Source: Oscheius onirici
Lineage: Eukaryota > Nematoda > Chromadorea > Rhabditida > Rhabditidae
Length of the DNA: 64,000 nt
Reading direction: 5' to 3'
Assembly: GCA_932521025.1 (NCBI GenBank)
Contig: OW051472.1
Coordinates: 2,542,001-2,606,000 of the forward strand
This document shows, in pieces, positions 19,196-31,785 of this stretch. Below the pieces are notes generated by a model. It worked only from the letters and a program-made list of their open reading frames with translations. It was not told where the DNA came from and made no database searches. The stretch's first letter is position 1, and every line of letters starts with the position of its first letter. A program made the translations under genes and the position numbers.

Positions 19196-20980
19196 AAAAT
19201 TGAGAAGATAACTGTTTTGAACTTGAAAAATAAAAACCTGTAGAATTAATGCCTGTTGACCATGCGTTTACCGCGTTTGAAAAGAGAAGCGATGTTTTCA
19301 TCAGCATCAAAAAAATGTGGGCGATTGTTCCGCGCCAAAAGCGAAAAAAGGGCGATTGTTCCGCGGAACAACAGTCTCGCGTTCTCCGGCTCTTTTTTCG
19401 TACAAACACCAGACCGGTCAGAACTTTAACGTACTGATGTCGAGCTACGCCAAGAAAAGTTCGAGTCTGCATTGGTTAGAGATCTTGCCTTACATGCCTC
19501 ACAATCCCTTTCAATCAAGCTTTTGGTATTTTGGTTCTTTGTTACGATATTTCCCACCACCGAGAATTTCTCCATCAGCATCGGGAAAAGTTTATACCCA
19601 GAACTTCGGCAAACCTAAGCATACAATGAGCCATTTTGCAGGACCAGGGTAGAAGCAGAAAACTACAATACTCCTTCGTTTCTAAAAGCATTGGGCTTTG
19701 TTCGTATGAACAAGGAGTAAACTCAGAATAACTACCTTGTGCCTTTACCTGATGGCAGGGAATGGTCGAATGCCATCAGAAAAAGATTCCAGGGCTTGTT
19801 CATAGTCATTTTCTACTCAAAGCATTTTAGCAAAAAAATTTACAGTAAGACGGGATCGAACCCGGGTCGGGTGGGTGGAGTGGCGACTCTTAGCAATACA
19901 CCCTTTTTCGGTAAAATTTTTTTCCAAAAAGTCCAAAAATGCAGGGCGTAGGAGTATGATCCGGGTCTTAAATCGAAAAACGAAAAGACCCTTCCTGTAG
20001 GGTCGGAAAAGTTACATCGATAGTCAAATTTCCAGCCTTGTAGGTCAAAAAATGAGAGCGCAAATCGCGTACACAGGACGCCGGACGGCGGACGTTTTGG
20101 AAACAAAACATTTCGGCTAACTTTTTTTTTCTTCGATCAAATTTCTTGAAAATATGTTTCTAGGGGTAACTTTTTACGATGAATCCGATGGAATTGGTCC
20201 CGAACCCTGAAAATGCTGTTGACGCGCGCTACGCGCGATTTTATGCTAAACGCGTTTCGCACGAATGGAAGGCAAAGCCAAATCCACCCCGCGCTCCGCG
20301 CGGTGTGCGATGTTTTTCCAAGTAATTGACTACAACATTATAATAAGTTTTTGTTAGAAAGAATACGACAAGAGAATTTATTACTGTGAGTAATAGAAAA
20401 GTTACAACATGAAAATGTTACAGACTCCATATAAAGTTCGGGTCCTTCTATTTTTCTAATAAATTGGAGATTCCAAGAAGATAAACAGCAATGAGAACAA
20501 GTGAAGAACTCTTCATGTTTCCGTCATTGCAAGGTTTCGCGTTCTGAAAACAACCTTTTGTCTAAGTGTAACGAATACCGCTAAGTCAGTTATCAACATG
20601 TTGCGTTTCTTATCAACATCCACATCGATAAGCCGATACTGCCATGTGTTAGCAATTAAACACACAAAACTCACATCTCGTTTCAAGCCGCTGATATTTG
20701 AGACTGAAGCTGCCTAACTTGGGGTTTCCACTAATGATTGTTTAGAATCACACATCACCTCATAGTAGAAATTGTGACAAAGGCATGAAACAACGAATAA
20801 CTCCACACAAACCGAAAGCCTTCCAAGCTTGTTTTCCTTATTATTTATTCCACTTTCTCTAAAAACTCATCTACGAGCCGCTGGTATCATGTCTACACGC
20901 TAGCAATGCAAGAAAATGAAAACTTGAAATTCCAGCCTTATGGTGGTAATTTCGCGATTCTTTGGAGAACTGGATGAATT
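19196..20980. other. Repeat-rich intergenic DNA
   Basis: No gene called. It contains the tRNA-like segment at 19845-19920. A GC-rich patch at 20220-20312 (GACGCGCGCTACGCGCGA; CCCGCGCTCCGCGCGGTG) contains short palindromes. Confidence 0.45.
19845..19920 (-). pseudogene. tRNA-like segment
   Basis: The minus strand contains GACCCGGGTTCGATCCCGTC, a textbook T-arm and B box, preceded by GCTAAGAGTCGCCACTCC. I see no acceptor stem that pairs or clear A box, so this is more likely a tRNA-derived repeat than a working tRNA. Confidence 0.4.
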
Positions 20981-21691
20981 ATGTTCTTTTTGCTTAGAAA
21001 AGTGTTGGTCGTCAGACATATCGACCCCAAGGAAACAGCTACAGTTTACAAAAAACATGAAGCACTAAAAAATCTTTCCCAAAAATTTCCGGTGCATATT
21101 CCACCATATTCTCAAGTCGAAATAACTCATTTTCTCCCATCAACTAACCTTTTTGTTCACAAAGCATTGAAAAGCCGAGTAGCGAATCTTCTCCGATGCC
21201 ACAAATCTCTGTCTCTCAAAGTTCTTGTTGTAAGCACACTCTCTGGCCGTAATGTGCAAAGCGGTTTCATTAGCAATGTTTGGCACTCTCTGGAACTTTT
21301 TTTTTTGCGTTTTTTAGCAGAAAGTTACCTGTTTGAGTACTCTGCATCCTAATGGCTTCCTAACTTTCCGATCGATCAACTTGTAGGGACAGTTCTGGAA
21401 GTTTGTTTACGGGAAACCCTAAGAAAAGGTTACGTAAATATACTTGTCAGAATCAGCATTGATTTCGGAGCAGTTTTCCTGATAGTGCGAATTGCAGATG
21501 TAACACCGAATTGGAGAGCTGAAAATGAATTATTTTCGCTTCAAAATGGGTTGATAGTTCTGGATGACGTTTCGATATCGTTACGGTATCGAATCCAGGA
21601 TAAAGTTACGTGTTTTTTTAGCCGCCTGAACAACAAATTTCCTCTCAAAATTCGCAAAATTGACTGGGATACTGTAATCACACGAAACTAA
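20981..21691 (+). CDS. Unresolved gene, weakly Tudor-like
   Basis: An ATG at 20981 opens 83 codons (MFFLLRKVLVVRHIDPKE ... SLKVLV) ending at a good GTAAGC donor (21229). A strong poly-T acceptor at 21317 continues in phase (QKVTCLSTLHPNGFLTFRS) to a stop at 21384-21386. A second open block, 21387-21691, reads GTVLEVCLRETLRKGYVNIL, then RISIDFGAV, to DTVITRN, but is in another frame. Together the blocks loosely resemble a Tudor fold (VEITH...TNLFV, then V.V.IDFG). The frame break may mean a missed intron, an error or a pseudogene. Confidence 0.35.
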
Positions 21692-22560
21692 AATCTGTTA
21701 GAGAAGATTACTTTTTTTTGTTACAGCAAATGCATATAACAGGAGAAGTGCGAGAAGACGCTGTGTCGGTGTTCAGGATGTTATACTTGAGAGTTTGTAG
21801 CGTGAAATAACAGTTTTGTGTGCAAAATGAAGTTTTCGTTCATTATTTCAGAGAATAAGTGTACACGACGTTAGAGAAAAACGGCAATGCTTTTATTCTT
21901 TTGGTCTTTTAGAAGTTTTGTGCTAAAAAGGGTCTAAAGTTGCATGGATCACATTTGTTTCACAAAATAGATGTATGCGGCGCGGATTCAGTCAAAAACA
22001 CTAATGTCTGGGTTCAAACTATCTCACCAGACAAAAAGTGTTTCTCTATTGTTTACAAAGACCGGCAAGAAATGTTCTGTTGACTACGTCTCCAACAGTT
22101 TTCGGAAGTCAGAATTGTTCGGTATTTTTCAGTTTGTTCTTTTTACAGTCACAGGCCATGTCAGAATTTGCTTTCTATATTAAAAAGGCTCGTTTTTCGA
22201 GAACCTGCCTCTTTTGTCGCACTTCAGTTTTGCAAAAGAATGTTCAATGGAAGAGGATCTCATTTATGTTTCACAGGCTATGTACATGCCGCGAAGGGCA
22301 CAAAACAGCACTTTGTCGGGGTTATTTGAACACCAAAAAGGTTCGGCAGATCTTTCTCCCAGGTTCTACAGATAAGGGGTTCAAACTTGTTTTCTTCACA
22401 AAATGCATGAGATAAAAAAAATCTAAACCTCATCATCTCGAAAACTCAGGCCCCCGAGTATTTGAATCATCTGCAAATGGCATTATAGCTTGATCTTTTT
22501 CTCCCAGAGAAACAGGCTGTTTCAGTCTCTAAGACAAGAGAGGTCTTTAGCTAAAATATT
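21692..22560. other. Intergenic, no gene seen
   Basis: TGTTTCA motifs on the plus strand at 21956, 22267 and 22519 (the last within CTGTTTCA). Otherwise unremarkable AT-rich DNA. Confidence 0.45.
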
Positions 22561-22620
22561 AAAGCGCTATGGTGTGACTCTGTTTGTTTGTCCGAGGCCA
22601 CGAATTTCACCGCGAGTGGG
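22560..22620 (+). repeat. Dispersed repeat R2, left flank of IRLD copy 2
   Basis: AAAGCGCTATGGTGTGACTC followed by TGTTTGTTTGTCCGAGGCCACGAA. Opposite orientation to the pair around IRLD copy 1, and the same orientation as 24755-24850. Confidence 0.7.
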
Positions 22621-22801
22621 AATACTTTACGTACAATTAGAGCAGGAATTATTTAAACATCCGCTTTGTAGAGTGAAGCGTACTTTAAGTAAAGTTACGC
22701 GTCCCAATTCAATGACCTTTGCACTTATAGTTGGACAAGACAAGTTAACCTAACTCTCCTGTTCGCTAGTGACCTCATAACTACCGTGGTTGCCTTCGAA
22801 G

Positions 22802-24523
22802 ATGGCTGGTTCTTTGGATCGTCTTCTTCTTCTCCTGCTGCTGGCCTCTTTTCTTCTTCTGCTCCAAGTAGCTGCTACCGACACTTCCACTACTGCGGAA
22901 TCTACGTGTAAGTCCTGAATTGCTGGCTTTGTTGACGTCGAGCTTTAGGCAAAGAGGAAAATGACATGAAAAACTGTGTGGATGCAGCTGTTGCCGAAGG
23001 AAATTGGGTGTGGTTCACCAACGAAGATCTTACACAGGATGTGATTGACAAATGAACAGCTTCTAAGACTGAATTGAGAGGCTCATTCGTCTTTAGTACC
23101 TCGAAAAAGATCGAACGTCTCAACTTTCCAAAATTGAAAAATATTCGTAGGTGTTGTGTTTGTTTATTATATAGACGGATTCAGACGAACTGTACATTCA
23201 ACATCTGATCAACCTGGAAACAATTGAACTTTCTGCCCTGGAATCTGCGAAAACGGTATACATAAATGAAAACCATTCCCTGAAAAAGATCAATATAAAT
23301 CCAGTTGCGAAAGGAGGAGAGTTGCAAATAGCCGGAAATCGTCAGCTGGAACAAGCTTCAATCGACAGCTTGCACAGAGTAGCGTTGGATTCGTCATATG
23401 TTCAAAGATTCGGAGGTTGCAAGTTTAATATCTAGCATTATACAAATTTAGAATGTCACAACTACATTATTTTCGATACGTCTGTATTTGATGGCTGTTC
23501 GTTTCTCGCAGGGGATGTCCTACAAAGTACGGCTTTACAACAATCAAGGGAGGAATGCCGAAAGGAGTTAAAGAGGAAGGAATCGAAGTCAGCGCTGTGC
23601 TCTTCAACCGCACAAGCCTCGAAAGTCTGGCATTTGTGAAAGTTGGTGGAACTAAAGATAACAATTATAACGGTTAGTTTTCCGTTGTACAAATCGATCT
23701 TTACCATTACAGAGCTTTCAACAATTCATTGCTCTGTGACGAGAATATCTTCGAGAAGTTCAACGTGACCATCAGAGGCTCTGGACAGCACAAAATTTTC
23801 AACAACTGTGACGACAATTGTGACCCTCACGAAAATCCTGACGATGCTAACCAGTTGGCCAAATATACGACCTTCCGAGACAACAAGAATCCGATCGGAG
23901 AGGCACAGCCGACCAAGTCGATGCCAAAAGTGTCTTCCATTCGAGCTGAAAGGAACGGATCTGACGGATCTGAGTCTCCTCGCCAATATTCAGGAGATTA
24001 CAAGTAGAGAGGACGTGGCTTTGGAAATTGTCGACAACAAGGTCTTGGACAAGATTGCCATTCCGAAGCTCAAGAAGATCATTTCGAGTGGAAAAGTCAA
24101 GCTGAGAATTCGTGGGAACAAAAAACAATTGTCCATAGAAGAGTACGAGAAGTTGAAGAAGCAGCTGAACTTGAAGGACGAGGAAGTGGACATTGATTAC
24201 ATCGTCCCGACCACCAACAACGACTGTGGCTCCTGTTCCTGCGACCAATCCATCTGCTCCCTCTGTCGCTACTTCCGGTACACCGTTTAGGCCTACTACA
24301 TCAGCAACAACTACCACAACAGTCGCTGTGACCACTCCTTCCACTACATCGACTGAATCTATTGCGGAAAGTGAATCTATACCTAAACAGTCTTCGGGCT
24401 GATGACAACGGTACTGGAGAAGATTCCAACACTCTGAAGGTCAAGAAGGTCGGCTACACCATGATCCTGTTATCCTGTGTCTTTCTGGTAGTCGGGTTGC
24501 ATGCATGCACATTTTTCGGTTGA
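22802..24523 (+). pseudogene. IRLD family (insulin/EGF-receptor L-domain) gene, broken copy 2
   Basis: The ATG at 22802 opens a leucine-rich signal peptide (MAGSLDRLLLLLLL...). An intron at 22908-22948 joins in phase to CKEENDMKNCVDAAVAEG, matching copy 1. L-domain segments follow with the same turns (AGNRQLEQASID), then SREDVALEIVDNK, a Thr/Ser-rich stalk (ATTTTTVAVTTPS) and a C-terminal hydrophobic span (TMILLSCVFLVVGLHAC). Defects: an in-frame TGA at 23053-23055 after LTQDVIDK; frame changes near 23955, near 24225 and at the stalk end (GGCTGATGACAACG, about 24400). Copy 1 lacks the TGA but has its own frameshift there, so the two decayed independently. Unrecognised introns might rescue part of the frame. 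Confidence 0.75.
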
Positions 24524-24754
24524 ATAGTTGAACAACCAAAAAAAAAGTAATGTAAATGAATATGCATGAAAGCACTACTTTCCCTATTTGCTGCAATGCC
24601 GCCAATTTTTCTTATTTTCAATCATCGTTCCGAAAGTCGCGTCAAACATCACATTGTCATATTGGCCCTTCGCCGACTATATTCAAGGACCCCAGAAATT
24701 CCTTTTTTACTTTGCTTGTTAGAAGAGCTCGCCTTGGTCCCCTAATCTAAACTA

Positions 24755-24850
24755 ATAAAGCGATATGGTGTCTGTGACTGACTCTGTGACTGTCTGTGTT
24801 GTCCGAGGCCACGAGATTCGTCGCTACAAGTCAGAAATTGAAATTGGAAA
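24755..24850 (+). repeat. Dispersed repeat R2, right flank of IRLD copy 2
   Basis: AAAGCGATATGGTGTCTGTG, repeated GACTCTGTGACTGTC units, then GTCCGAGGCCACGAGATTC and AAGTCAGAAATTG. Same orientation as 22560-22620. Confidence 0.7.
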
Positions 24851-25423
24851 ATGATTAATATCAGTTTAGAACTTCGAGTAGGAAAGAGTTAGTCGAGATA
24901 TGTTTTGTCATGAGATATGTATCCCGAACTTGGACATAATTTGTTACGTGCAGTTGAGCACCGCAGGCGCCAAGGCGGCGACGACCGTTGTCGGTTTTTT
25001 TGTTAGAAAACAAAAGACAAAAGCAACTAGTTTTTCTTCCACTGCCATTATTTATGCCTCTCTTGAAACAATTAAAATAAGCTTACCCATATCGTCTTTT
25101 CCTCGCCACATGTGTTAACAAACTTATAGCCACGAAAAATAGGAAAATGATCAAAAAGCGCATGTTTCCTTCCAGAAACTGACGCCGAAAAAAAAGCAGA
25201 ACAACGGAATACTTCAATTGTTTCTTTCCTTTTTCTGTTGCAGCTCTGATTCATCTTGCGCCAGCCATACTGGAAACATTTCTCACAACCAAAGTGGAAA
25301 TTTATAGGAAAAAAATCTTTGAAGAAATCTCGTAAGTGACTCGCAAGTAGAGAGAAAATACCTAGAAAAATAAGAGTTTTGAGCGGGTGGAACGAGGCGG
25401 GTGAGTATCGTCTAAAAAGGAAG
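24851..25423. other. Intergenic, no gene seen
   Basis: Minus-strand motif (TGAAACA) at 25064. No exon-like frame. Confidence 0.45.
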
Positions 25424-27239
25424 TTAGTGGAGGAAGACGGCCACGAGGAGAGCGACGGTAGAGAGGACCAGGCTGGAGGCTCCGTTACAAGGCTCCGATG
25501 GCTGAAAAGAAATCATTGGATTTCAATTTATGGTAACAGTCAAATACTTTTTCCCAAGTTTTCTAGTTCCTTTTTGTTTTGAGCGAAATACTATAGGAGT
25601 AGCACTACGATTTCTTTACTCTGCATGCGGTCGCGATAACAACTTGATCAGTTTATTTCAAAAAAAAATATTTCAGGTGTTGTGTTCGCGTAATATTGGA
25701 GGCTCTCTCATATCAGTTCACATATGAGCCACAGTGAAAAATTATTTGTTTTCTAGTCCTGACAAGAATCTGTCGGGTCATGCTTTCCTAGGTTTGCGTT
25801 TGCTTCATTGTATTTGTAACGATGTGCTGCACAAAGGTAAGTAGTGAAAAATCAAAATAACTCAAAACGCCGTCAAATTTCATCATAACACAGTTTCAAT
25901 CATTCCGAAAAAGTCGAATATCTGATTGTGAGAAATTTTGATCAAAACGAAAGATTTTCAGCGCATTGTCGATTCAATTAGGTATTCCCAGAAACTTTGA
26001 AAAAAGGAAAAACTCACGCTTTCGTTGTTGCACTGGTAGAAGTATTTGGAAACGGCCCAGTTACCGGATTTCTTCATTCCGTCGACGGGTTCTCCGGAGT
26101 AGGCACATTCTCTGATGATGGCGATGGGGTCTTCCTCGACTTTCTGAAAAAAGTTGTCTTGTTTTGATCATGTTTCATTCTAGTTATATAACAACGCGTT
26201 GATTTTCTGTTCCCATTAGGAATGGGAAACTGCAGGAAAACTCTAACGATTTTTACCAATAAATGTATTTCTTTGCCTTCGACGTACTATTATGGCTCTT
26301 GCAAACGGCTCTCTACACTTCCAACGATCAAGCTACCATTTTGGGACCTTTACCCCGTTCTTGTAACAAAAATCTGAACAAAAGAACTAAAACTTTTCGA
26401 CAATAAGAGTAGTTAAACTTTTTGAACAGCAAATGTTTCAATTTTTGGTTATATGAAAGCCTTTGTTGTTCCTTCAATGTTACCCGGTTTTCCCCTTGAA
26501 AACGATTGCAAACACTTCACAAAGTTTTCTTCTTGGCTTTTTCCCTTCCTAATATATAAGTTGACCGTAAAATTGGGGAAGTTGCTTGACATGTGTTTAC
26601 GACCTGACAATGAACAGTTTGCATAGAAGCAAGACAGTAGAACGATCGGTGTAGCCTTGGCATTGGGATACGAGGCACTGTGAACGACTGCGATACTTAG
26701 ATTCGTTGAAAAAAAAATAAAAACTATAGAGGTTTTGGTATTCAGTTCCACGTGATCATAGGTTCAAATACCCTTCATTTGTCATACATAGTAATTGGAT
26801 TTTCTATCTTTCTTATTTCTCTGTCGAACCACCAAAGGCGTCTACCCAAACCTATCCCAACGTTGACAAAAATACTGCCATGAAGACGTTTTTTTGTTTC
26901 CCCAAAAAGCTTGACTACAAGACTGAAAACTATTCTGAACAGCTAGACTTACTCAAACTTTGAAACAAAAAAATCAAAAATCAATTCTTACCTGAACAAC
27001 CTTTCTGCACCCAATGGCCGGCCTGTTTTTGAAGGTTCCTTCAGTCAGGGCGGGACAGGACTGAAAAAAAAACCTTTTTTCTTCAAACTAGTTCAAGAAA
27101 CCTTTTTGTACTTGGTCAGATCGGCGACCTCGCTGCTGTCACACTTGTCATTGACGGTCGAAATGCACTGGTAGCAGCTCAAGTTGGCACTGGCACAGGC
27201 GACCAGAGCAGCCAAGAGGGCAAGAGTGTAGGTGTTCAT
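25424..27239 (-). CDS. Ly6/uPAR-domain protein, probably GPI-anchored
   Basis: Four minus-strand exons join in phase: 27239-27102, 27060-26992, 26143-26018 and 25501-25424, giving 136 residues. Residues 1-18 are a signal peptide (MNTYTLALLAALVACASA). The mature part starts LSCYQC and carries about ten cysteines with the closing CN (PCNGAS) typical of the three-finger Ly6 fold. It ends in a hydrophobic tail (LVLSTVALLVAVFLH) with no charged residue after it, the usual GPI-anchor signal. Such proteins sit on the outer cell surface and often modulate receptors or channels. The last exon was located by its CN-plus-tail signature; a competing short exon near 25.8 kb would give no CN. A TTCTAG acceptor lies two bases before the ATG (trans-splice candidate, 27242). 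Confidence 0.85.
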
Positions 27240-27300
27240 ACCTAGAATTTGACGTATTCTTTCCCCACTTTTATAGTGTCTGGAACAGACGATGAAACAG

Positions 27301-27480
27301 TGATCCTATGAGAAAAGACGAGGATTTGACTTTTATAAGAGAGATTGTTCATTTTTTGTGCAGTTGTGTAGTTTACACAAAATATGGTTCTTTTTGCTCG
27401 ATTGAATTCAGTAAATCAAGGGCAAAGAATCCCTTCTTCTTCAAAGAATCCACTTTTTCACAGATCCAGATGATTCAGAG
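27301..27480 (-). repeat. Inverted duplicate, copy 2 (partner at 18168-18334)
   Basis: Contains CAGTTGTGTAGTTTACACAA and TGAGAAAAGACGAGGATTTG, the reverse complements of blocks near 18.2-18.3 kb. It starts about 60 bases upstream of the Ly6 start codon, so it may overlap that promoter. Confidence 0.75.
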
Positions 27481-27499
27481 GTTTTTGTCGTTTTTGCAA

Positions 27500-30400
27500 T
27501 ATGTTGAACGGCTGATCATAGATCATCATAGAAAAACGAGATAAAATGATTTCACAGGAATCATTTTTGTGTTTCTAATTGTGATAATAGCATTCCTGAA
27601 GAGGGGGCTAACAGTTGAAACCTGTGAAGTATTATAGCTTTTCTAAACTTAGTTTTTTTTTGAGAAAGGTTACTTTGGAGAAATATCGATAGTCACAGGA
27701 AGATATCAGAGAACACTGAATTTTAGTTTGTTTCACGCGTTGGACATAGCATTCCTACTAGAACTAATCTCACTTTGTAGATTTTGAACTCTGAACGTTT
27801 TTTGCAAAAAGGTTGATAATTAGACCGTTACCTTGCTCATTTAAAGCCTAGCTCCGCAGAGGACGGTTTCGAACTTCAAAGTGGCAATCCTACAATACGT
27901 CAAACAATTGTAGCAACACGGTATACGACTATAAGCATAAAGTGAAGGAAAACCTTATAAATCAAGGTTGCACTAAAGGTTTCTGCTAGAAATAGAGAAA
28001 AAGTACTGGACAAAAAGTACAGAAAATTGTACAGTACTTGATGAAATCAGTCTGTTTCTTGAATGACACTTTTCACTCTTTAGAGTGTCTTGTAGAGAAC
28101 CAGAATAATGGGTGCAACTTTGCGCATGTTCGAAAAGATTTCTTCTTTCAACTTGAAACGGGTTCAAAAGGAACAACGTTACAGCTCCATTTCCTATGAG
28201 AAAAAATGGACGAAAATGTTTCGTTGATATATGATAACTCTTTTTTTTTTCATTTGACAATGTTCATGGCATGGTTTATTGTCTAAAAACATCAATAACT
28301 TTTGATTCGTACAAAATGAACGTTAGGGAAAAGGCAGAGCAAGAAGCTCAGAGAGAAGAGAAACCGTCGTCCCACCAAATAGATAAGGCCACATTGATCG
28401 GCAGGAGAGAGTAGGCAGTACGTGGAGTAACAGAGCACAAACAAAAAGACGGTCTCACTCGATCTGCCCCGCGACCGCTGCCGACTGAGAAGAAGTGCAA
28501 GCCGTCGCGAAAAGTCAAATAGATTCAACTAAATGCCTGAGAGCTAGAGTAAAGAGAGCTTTTCTGGCAGATCAGGTCAGAGTTTTTTAGTTGCGGAAAG
28601 CAAAGTATCTTTCTACTGTAGGGGTTAGAACTTTTGAGAGCAAAAAAGAGTGATCGTTTCAGAAACTTAGAAAGAAAAGAATCACTATTGATGCTTCACG
28701 AGCGAAATGTAACGACTCGAAATGAAACTTTACATTGACGTTTATCTCTTCTCTTTTTAAATTTCTAAGGTCGCCCGAAGTGTATTTCGAACTTTTTAAC
28801 CCCTCTGCACTGTCAAAATGCAAATCTGAGGGCAACTATTTTATCGAAATTTTGCGAGGAATCCGGCTACCACGTCCGTTTTTCGTAAAAATTCCCTTTT
28901 CACTGTTTTCAAGTCCCTCTATGGTTTGGCACTCTGAAGCCGCAGGTAACAAGTTATGTCCTGTCGAAAATTCAGGCAACAATTACGTTTTGAACTTGGA
29001 AAAACCTGGAAAGTTCTATTACTGTTGTATATAGGGTACGACGTTGTCAGACGAAGTCGGCTGGTGTTGTTGAAAAAGATACCGTGTCGTTGAGCCAGCG
29101 GAGAAAATTATTTTTTTTACATGAACGATAAATCAAAGGTTTTAGGAATTTTTCAAAACTGCTACTGGAAACGATCAATAGACGAGGAAACGTGACCATT
29201 TCGCATCAGCTACATTCTGCCATCTCTATTTTTGTGGCGCAAATTGTTGAACAGTAGCAAAGTAAATTACCGTATCTTACCTGAACAGTGAACCCATAAA
29301 AACTTCTAAACTCGTGGAGATTCGACCAGAACAAAAAAAAAATTGTCACAATTTTGTTGAGGACTGCTCTCATCCAGTTAGTGATGAGCCGTTACCTCAA
29401 ATTCCATGGTTTATTTTTGTAAACATGACTAGATCAATTGAATCTTTTCAGGGAAGAAAACGGAAAATTTTGGCTTTAGTGAAAAAGAAAGGGGAACTGA
29501 TAAAGGGCATTTGGGAATGCCCATTTGACACTGATAGGGAGACAGTTTGACGTAGGAAAAGCAGGTTTCTGATATTCGACTCTGTTGCAAAAAAATGATA
29601 AGTTCCGGGGAGCTGTGCCCATCTTGAAACATAAAAGTGTACAAATCCTTTGAACTTCCGACAGAAAGAGAAGAACTTACAAGAGCATCAATATTTTCGT
29701 GGTTCTTTGTGTCTTGGAATCTGGAGCCAAAAATATGTATGTTTCATGAGTGACACATATAGTCAACAAACAAATTTCTGCAATTTCGCTCTGGTATTTT
29801 TTTCACAAAAAAAAATATTGGTCAATACGAAACTGCTTCATCGCTTCTTGTTCTCATTTATTTCTCAGCATTTTTAGACGCTGTCCTAGCTGTAAACTGA
29901 ATCAGAGGTACTGCTGTCTGTCTAATATGAAACTTGAAACCGAAATGTCTCTCGGAAGACGAAAGGAACTCTAGATAGCGAATTAGTTCAAGGCGCGATT
30001 GAAAAAGATAGAGTTATGTGGAAAGAAAATAGTCATCTTGGGAAGACCATTTGGTACGGAAATGAAATTTCGTGGAGATGAGGGATCCGTACGTATGCGA
30101 ATAACTGGTTTAGTAATCGAGAAAATTGAGAGGATGGGATAAAAATTTATCGAGTCTAAAGAGGAGAAAACTATAATAGTCGTCTGGCACACTCTGAGTA
30201 CCACCTTGTGAAACATGAAACTTTCCAACAAAAGTTTCGGGAGAAATGAAAAAAAGGTGTTTCCGGTATTTCCAGTGCTTCTGTGACAATTTTTGACCAA
30301 AAGTATGTGTCACCGTTGACTTATCTGATCTGAAAACAAACCTACAATAGTAGCCGCGTAGGAAATCCGAAAAAAAAGTTTACCACAAGTTGTGAGTTAC

Positions 30401-31361
30401 GAAAAGTAACAATATCTAGGGGGTAGGACTACCCGATGTACCGACTGTTTACCGGAACAAAGCATGTATGGACTGATTACCCAACTAGAGAAAAAATGGA
30501 GAAAAGAACATGGTTTCTACGACCAGTGGTTCTATTGCATGATATTCTGTGTAATCAGAAGTTAGAAAGTTTCGTGAATAGAATATATATAGTGACTGTA
30601 ATAGGAAGAAACATTACAGTGTTTTGTTGATTTGTAGGTTGAAAATATCATTTTCGAATGTTGATGTGCATCTTTTGACGTGAATAAAGAATTGCGTGAA
30701 AAATGACCCGTTTTCGGATAAAAACAACTGCGTTCCCACGTATGAATCACAGTGAATCACAGCAAAGGTCTCTCTCTTTTGTCTTTGTTTAGTATTGTTG
30801 CGCAAGTGTGGGCGACGCATTTTTTCGCTCCTTTTTCGCCGCAAAACCCCTATTTTCATATCAAAACGCAGAATTTTTCTCCTTTCCTTTTTGTTCAAAA
30901 AGACCGAACTTGAAAAAAAGTAACTGTTAGTGACTTTCGGTTTTTTCAACGAATGCTCACATCCAGTTCTTTTTGAAAACGATTCACTAGGAGCAGTCGA
31001 CAGTCCTTACAAACCGCAGCTAAAGAAGAAAACAGAAAAAAAAACTTGAAAAACGTACTAGAAAACAAATAATTTTGGTTGTGGCATAAAAACCTTGAGA
31101 GTTTTGGGGTCTTTTAGCAAGAAAATGCCCAAAAATGCAGCAACCACAGCCTGGGGCAAGGGATTAGATTAGTCGATAGGAGGACGGCAATTTGTGAGAG
31201 CAGACAGCCTGCATAGAGGAGAGGGATTCCCGTGTCAGCAGTTGTCTGCTGTAATAAACAGAACGAGCCCTGACCAGGAAAGTGTGTGTCTGGGAGGAAA
31301 AAGGATCGTTTTGGAAGAACGACTGTAGACTTCTATCCACTATAAATTGCTCCCAAGTCTC
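27500..31361. other. Long gene-poor stretch
   Basis: I find no multi-exon gene. Isolated open frames exist, such as 28735-29034, but without splice context or homology. TGTTTCA motifs are present (27729, 29625, 29740, 30209). Confidence 0.45.
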
Positions 31362-31785
31362 TGTTGTGTGTGTTTGTGTGTCTGAGGCTCTAATTGCGGA
31401 TAAGTAGGGGAGCTTTGTGCGCAGCTTAGTTTTTAATAAGTCGCGACAGGAAAAGCAAGTGCGTGAAGGGTTCTAATGACTTGGATAGTTTCTTTGGAGG
31501 GACAGGGGGTGACTGGAACAGAATGACAAGGGAAGAAGGGAAGGGACAGTAGGACTGAGACTTACTGAAGCTAGGAACGGGCCGGGCGATCCGTTCAGAT
31601 CCTACATTTTGAAATTAGGCTTGCGAGGGAGCAGGTTCCAATACAATTTTGGTAGTTTCTTTGGAGGTTCAGGGAGAGTGACTGGAGGAGGGTAACAAAT
31701 GAAAACCACGACTAGGGCTCCGTGACAGAACGAAGTCCTGAATTTCTACGTTAGCCCTGGAAGGGCGTTGCCAACCTTGTAGTTG
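31362..31785 (+). repeat. Direct repeat of about 420 bases, copy 1
   Basis: Shares long near-identical blocks with 36693-37105: AAGTCGCGACAGGAAAAGCA, GAAGGGAAGGGACAGTA, AAGCTAGGAACGGGC, TAGGGCTCCGTGACAGAACG and CCTGGAAGGGCGTTGCC. Same orientation. Not coding on either strand as far as I can see. Confidence 0.85.

Larger units (their letters stand above)
25064..30215. promoter_or_regulatory. Second loose cluster of TGTTTCA motifs
   Basis: Plus starts 26171, 26434, 27729 and 29740; minus starts 25064, 26961, 27293 (full CTGTTTCA), 29625 and 30209. They lie in introns of the Ly6 gene and in the gene-free DNA upstream of it. Confidence 0.45.

Noticed and set aside
25790-25845. Alternative last exon of the Ly6 gene
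   Set aside because: It would splice in phase but gives no closing CN motif or hydrophobic tail; the exon at 25501-25424 gives both.
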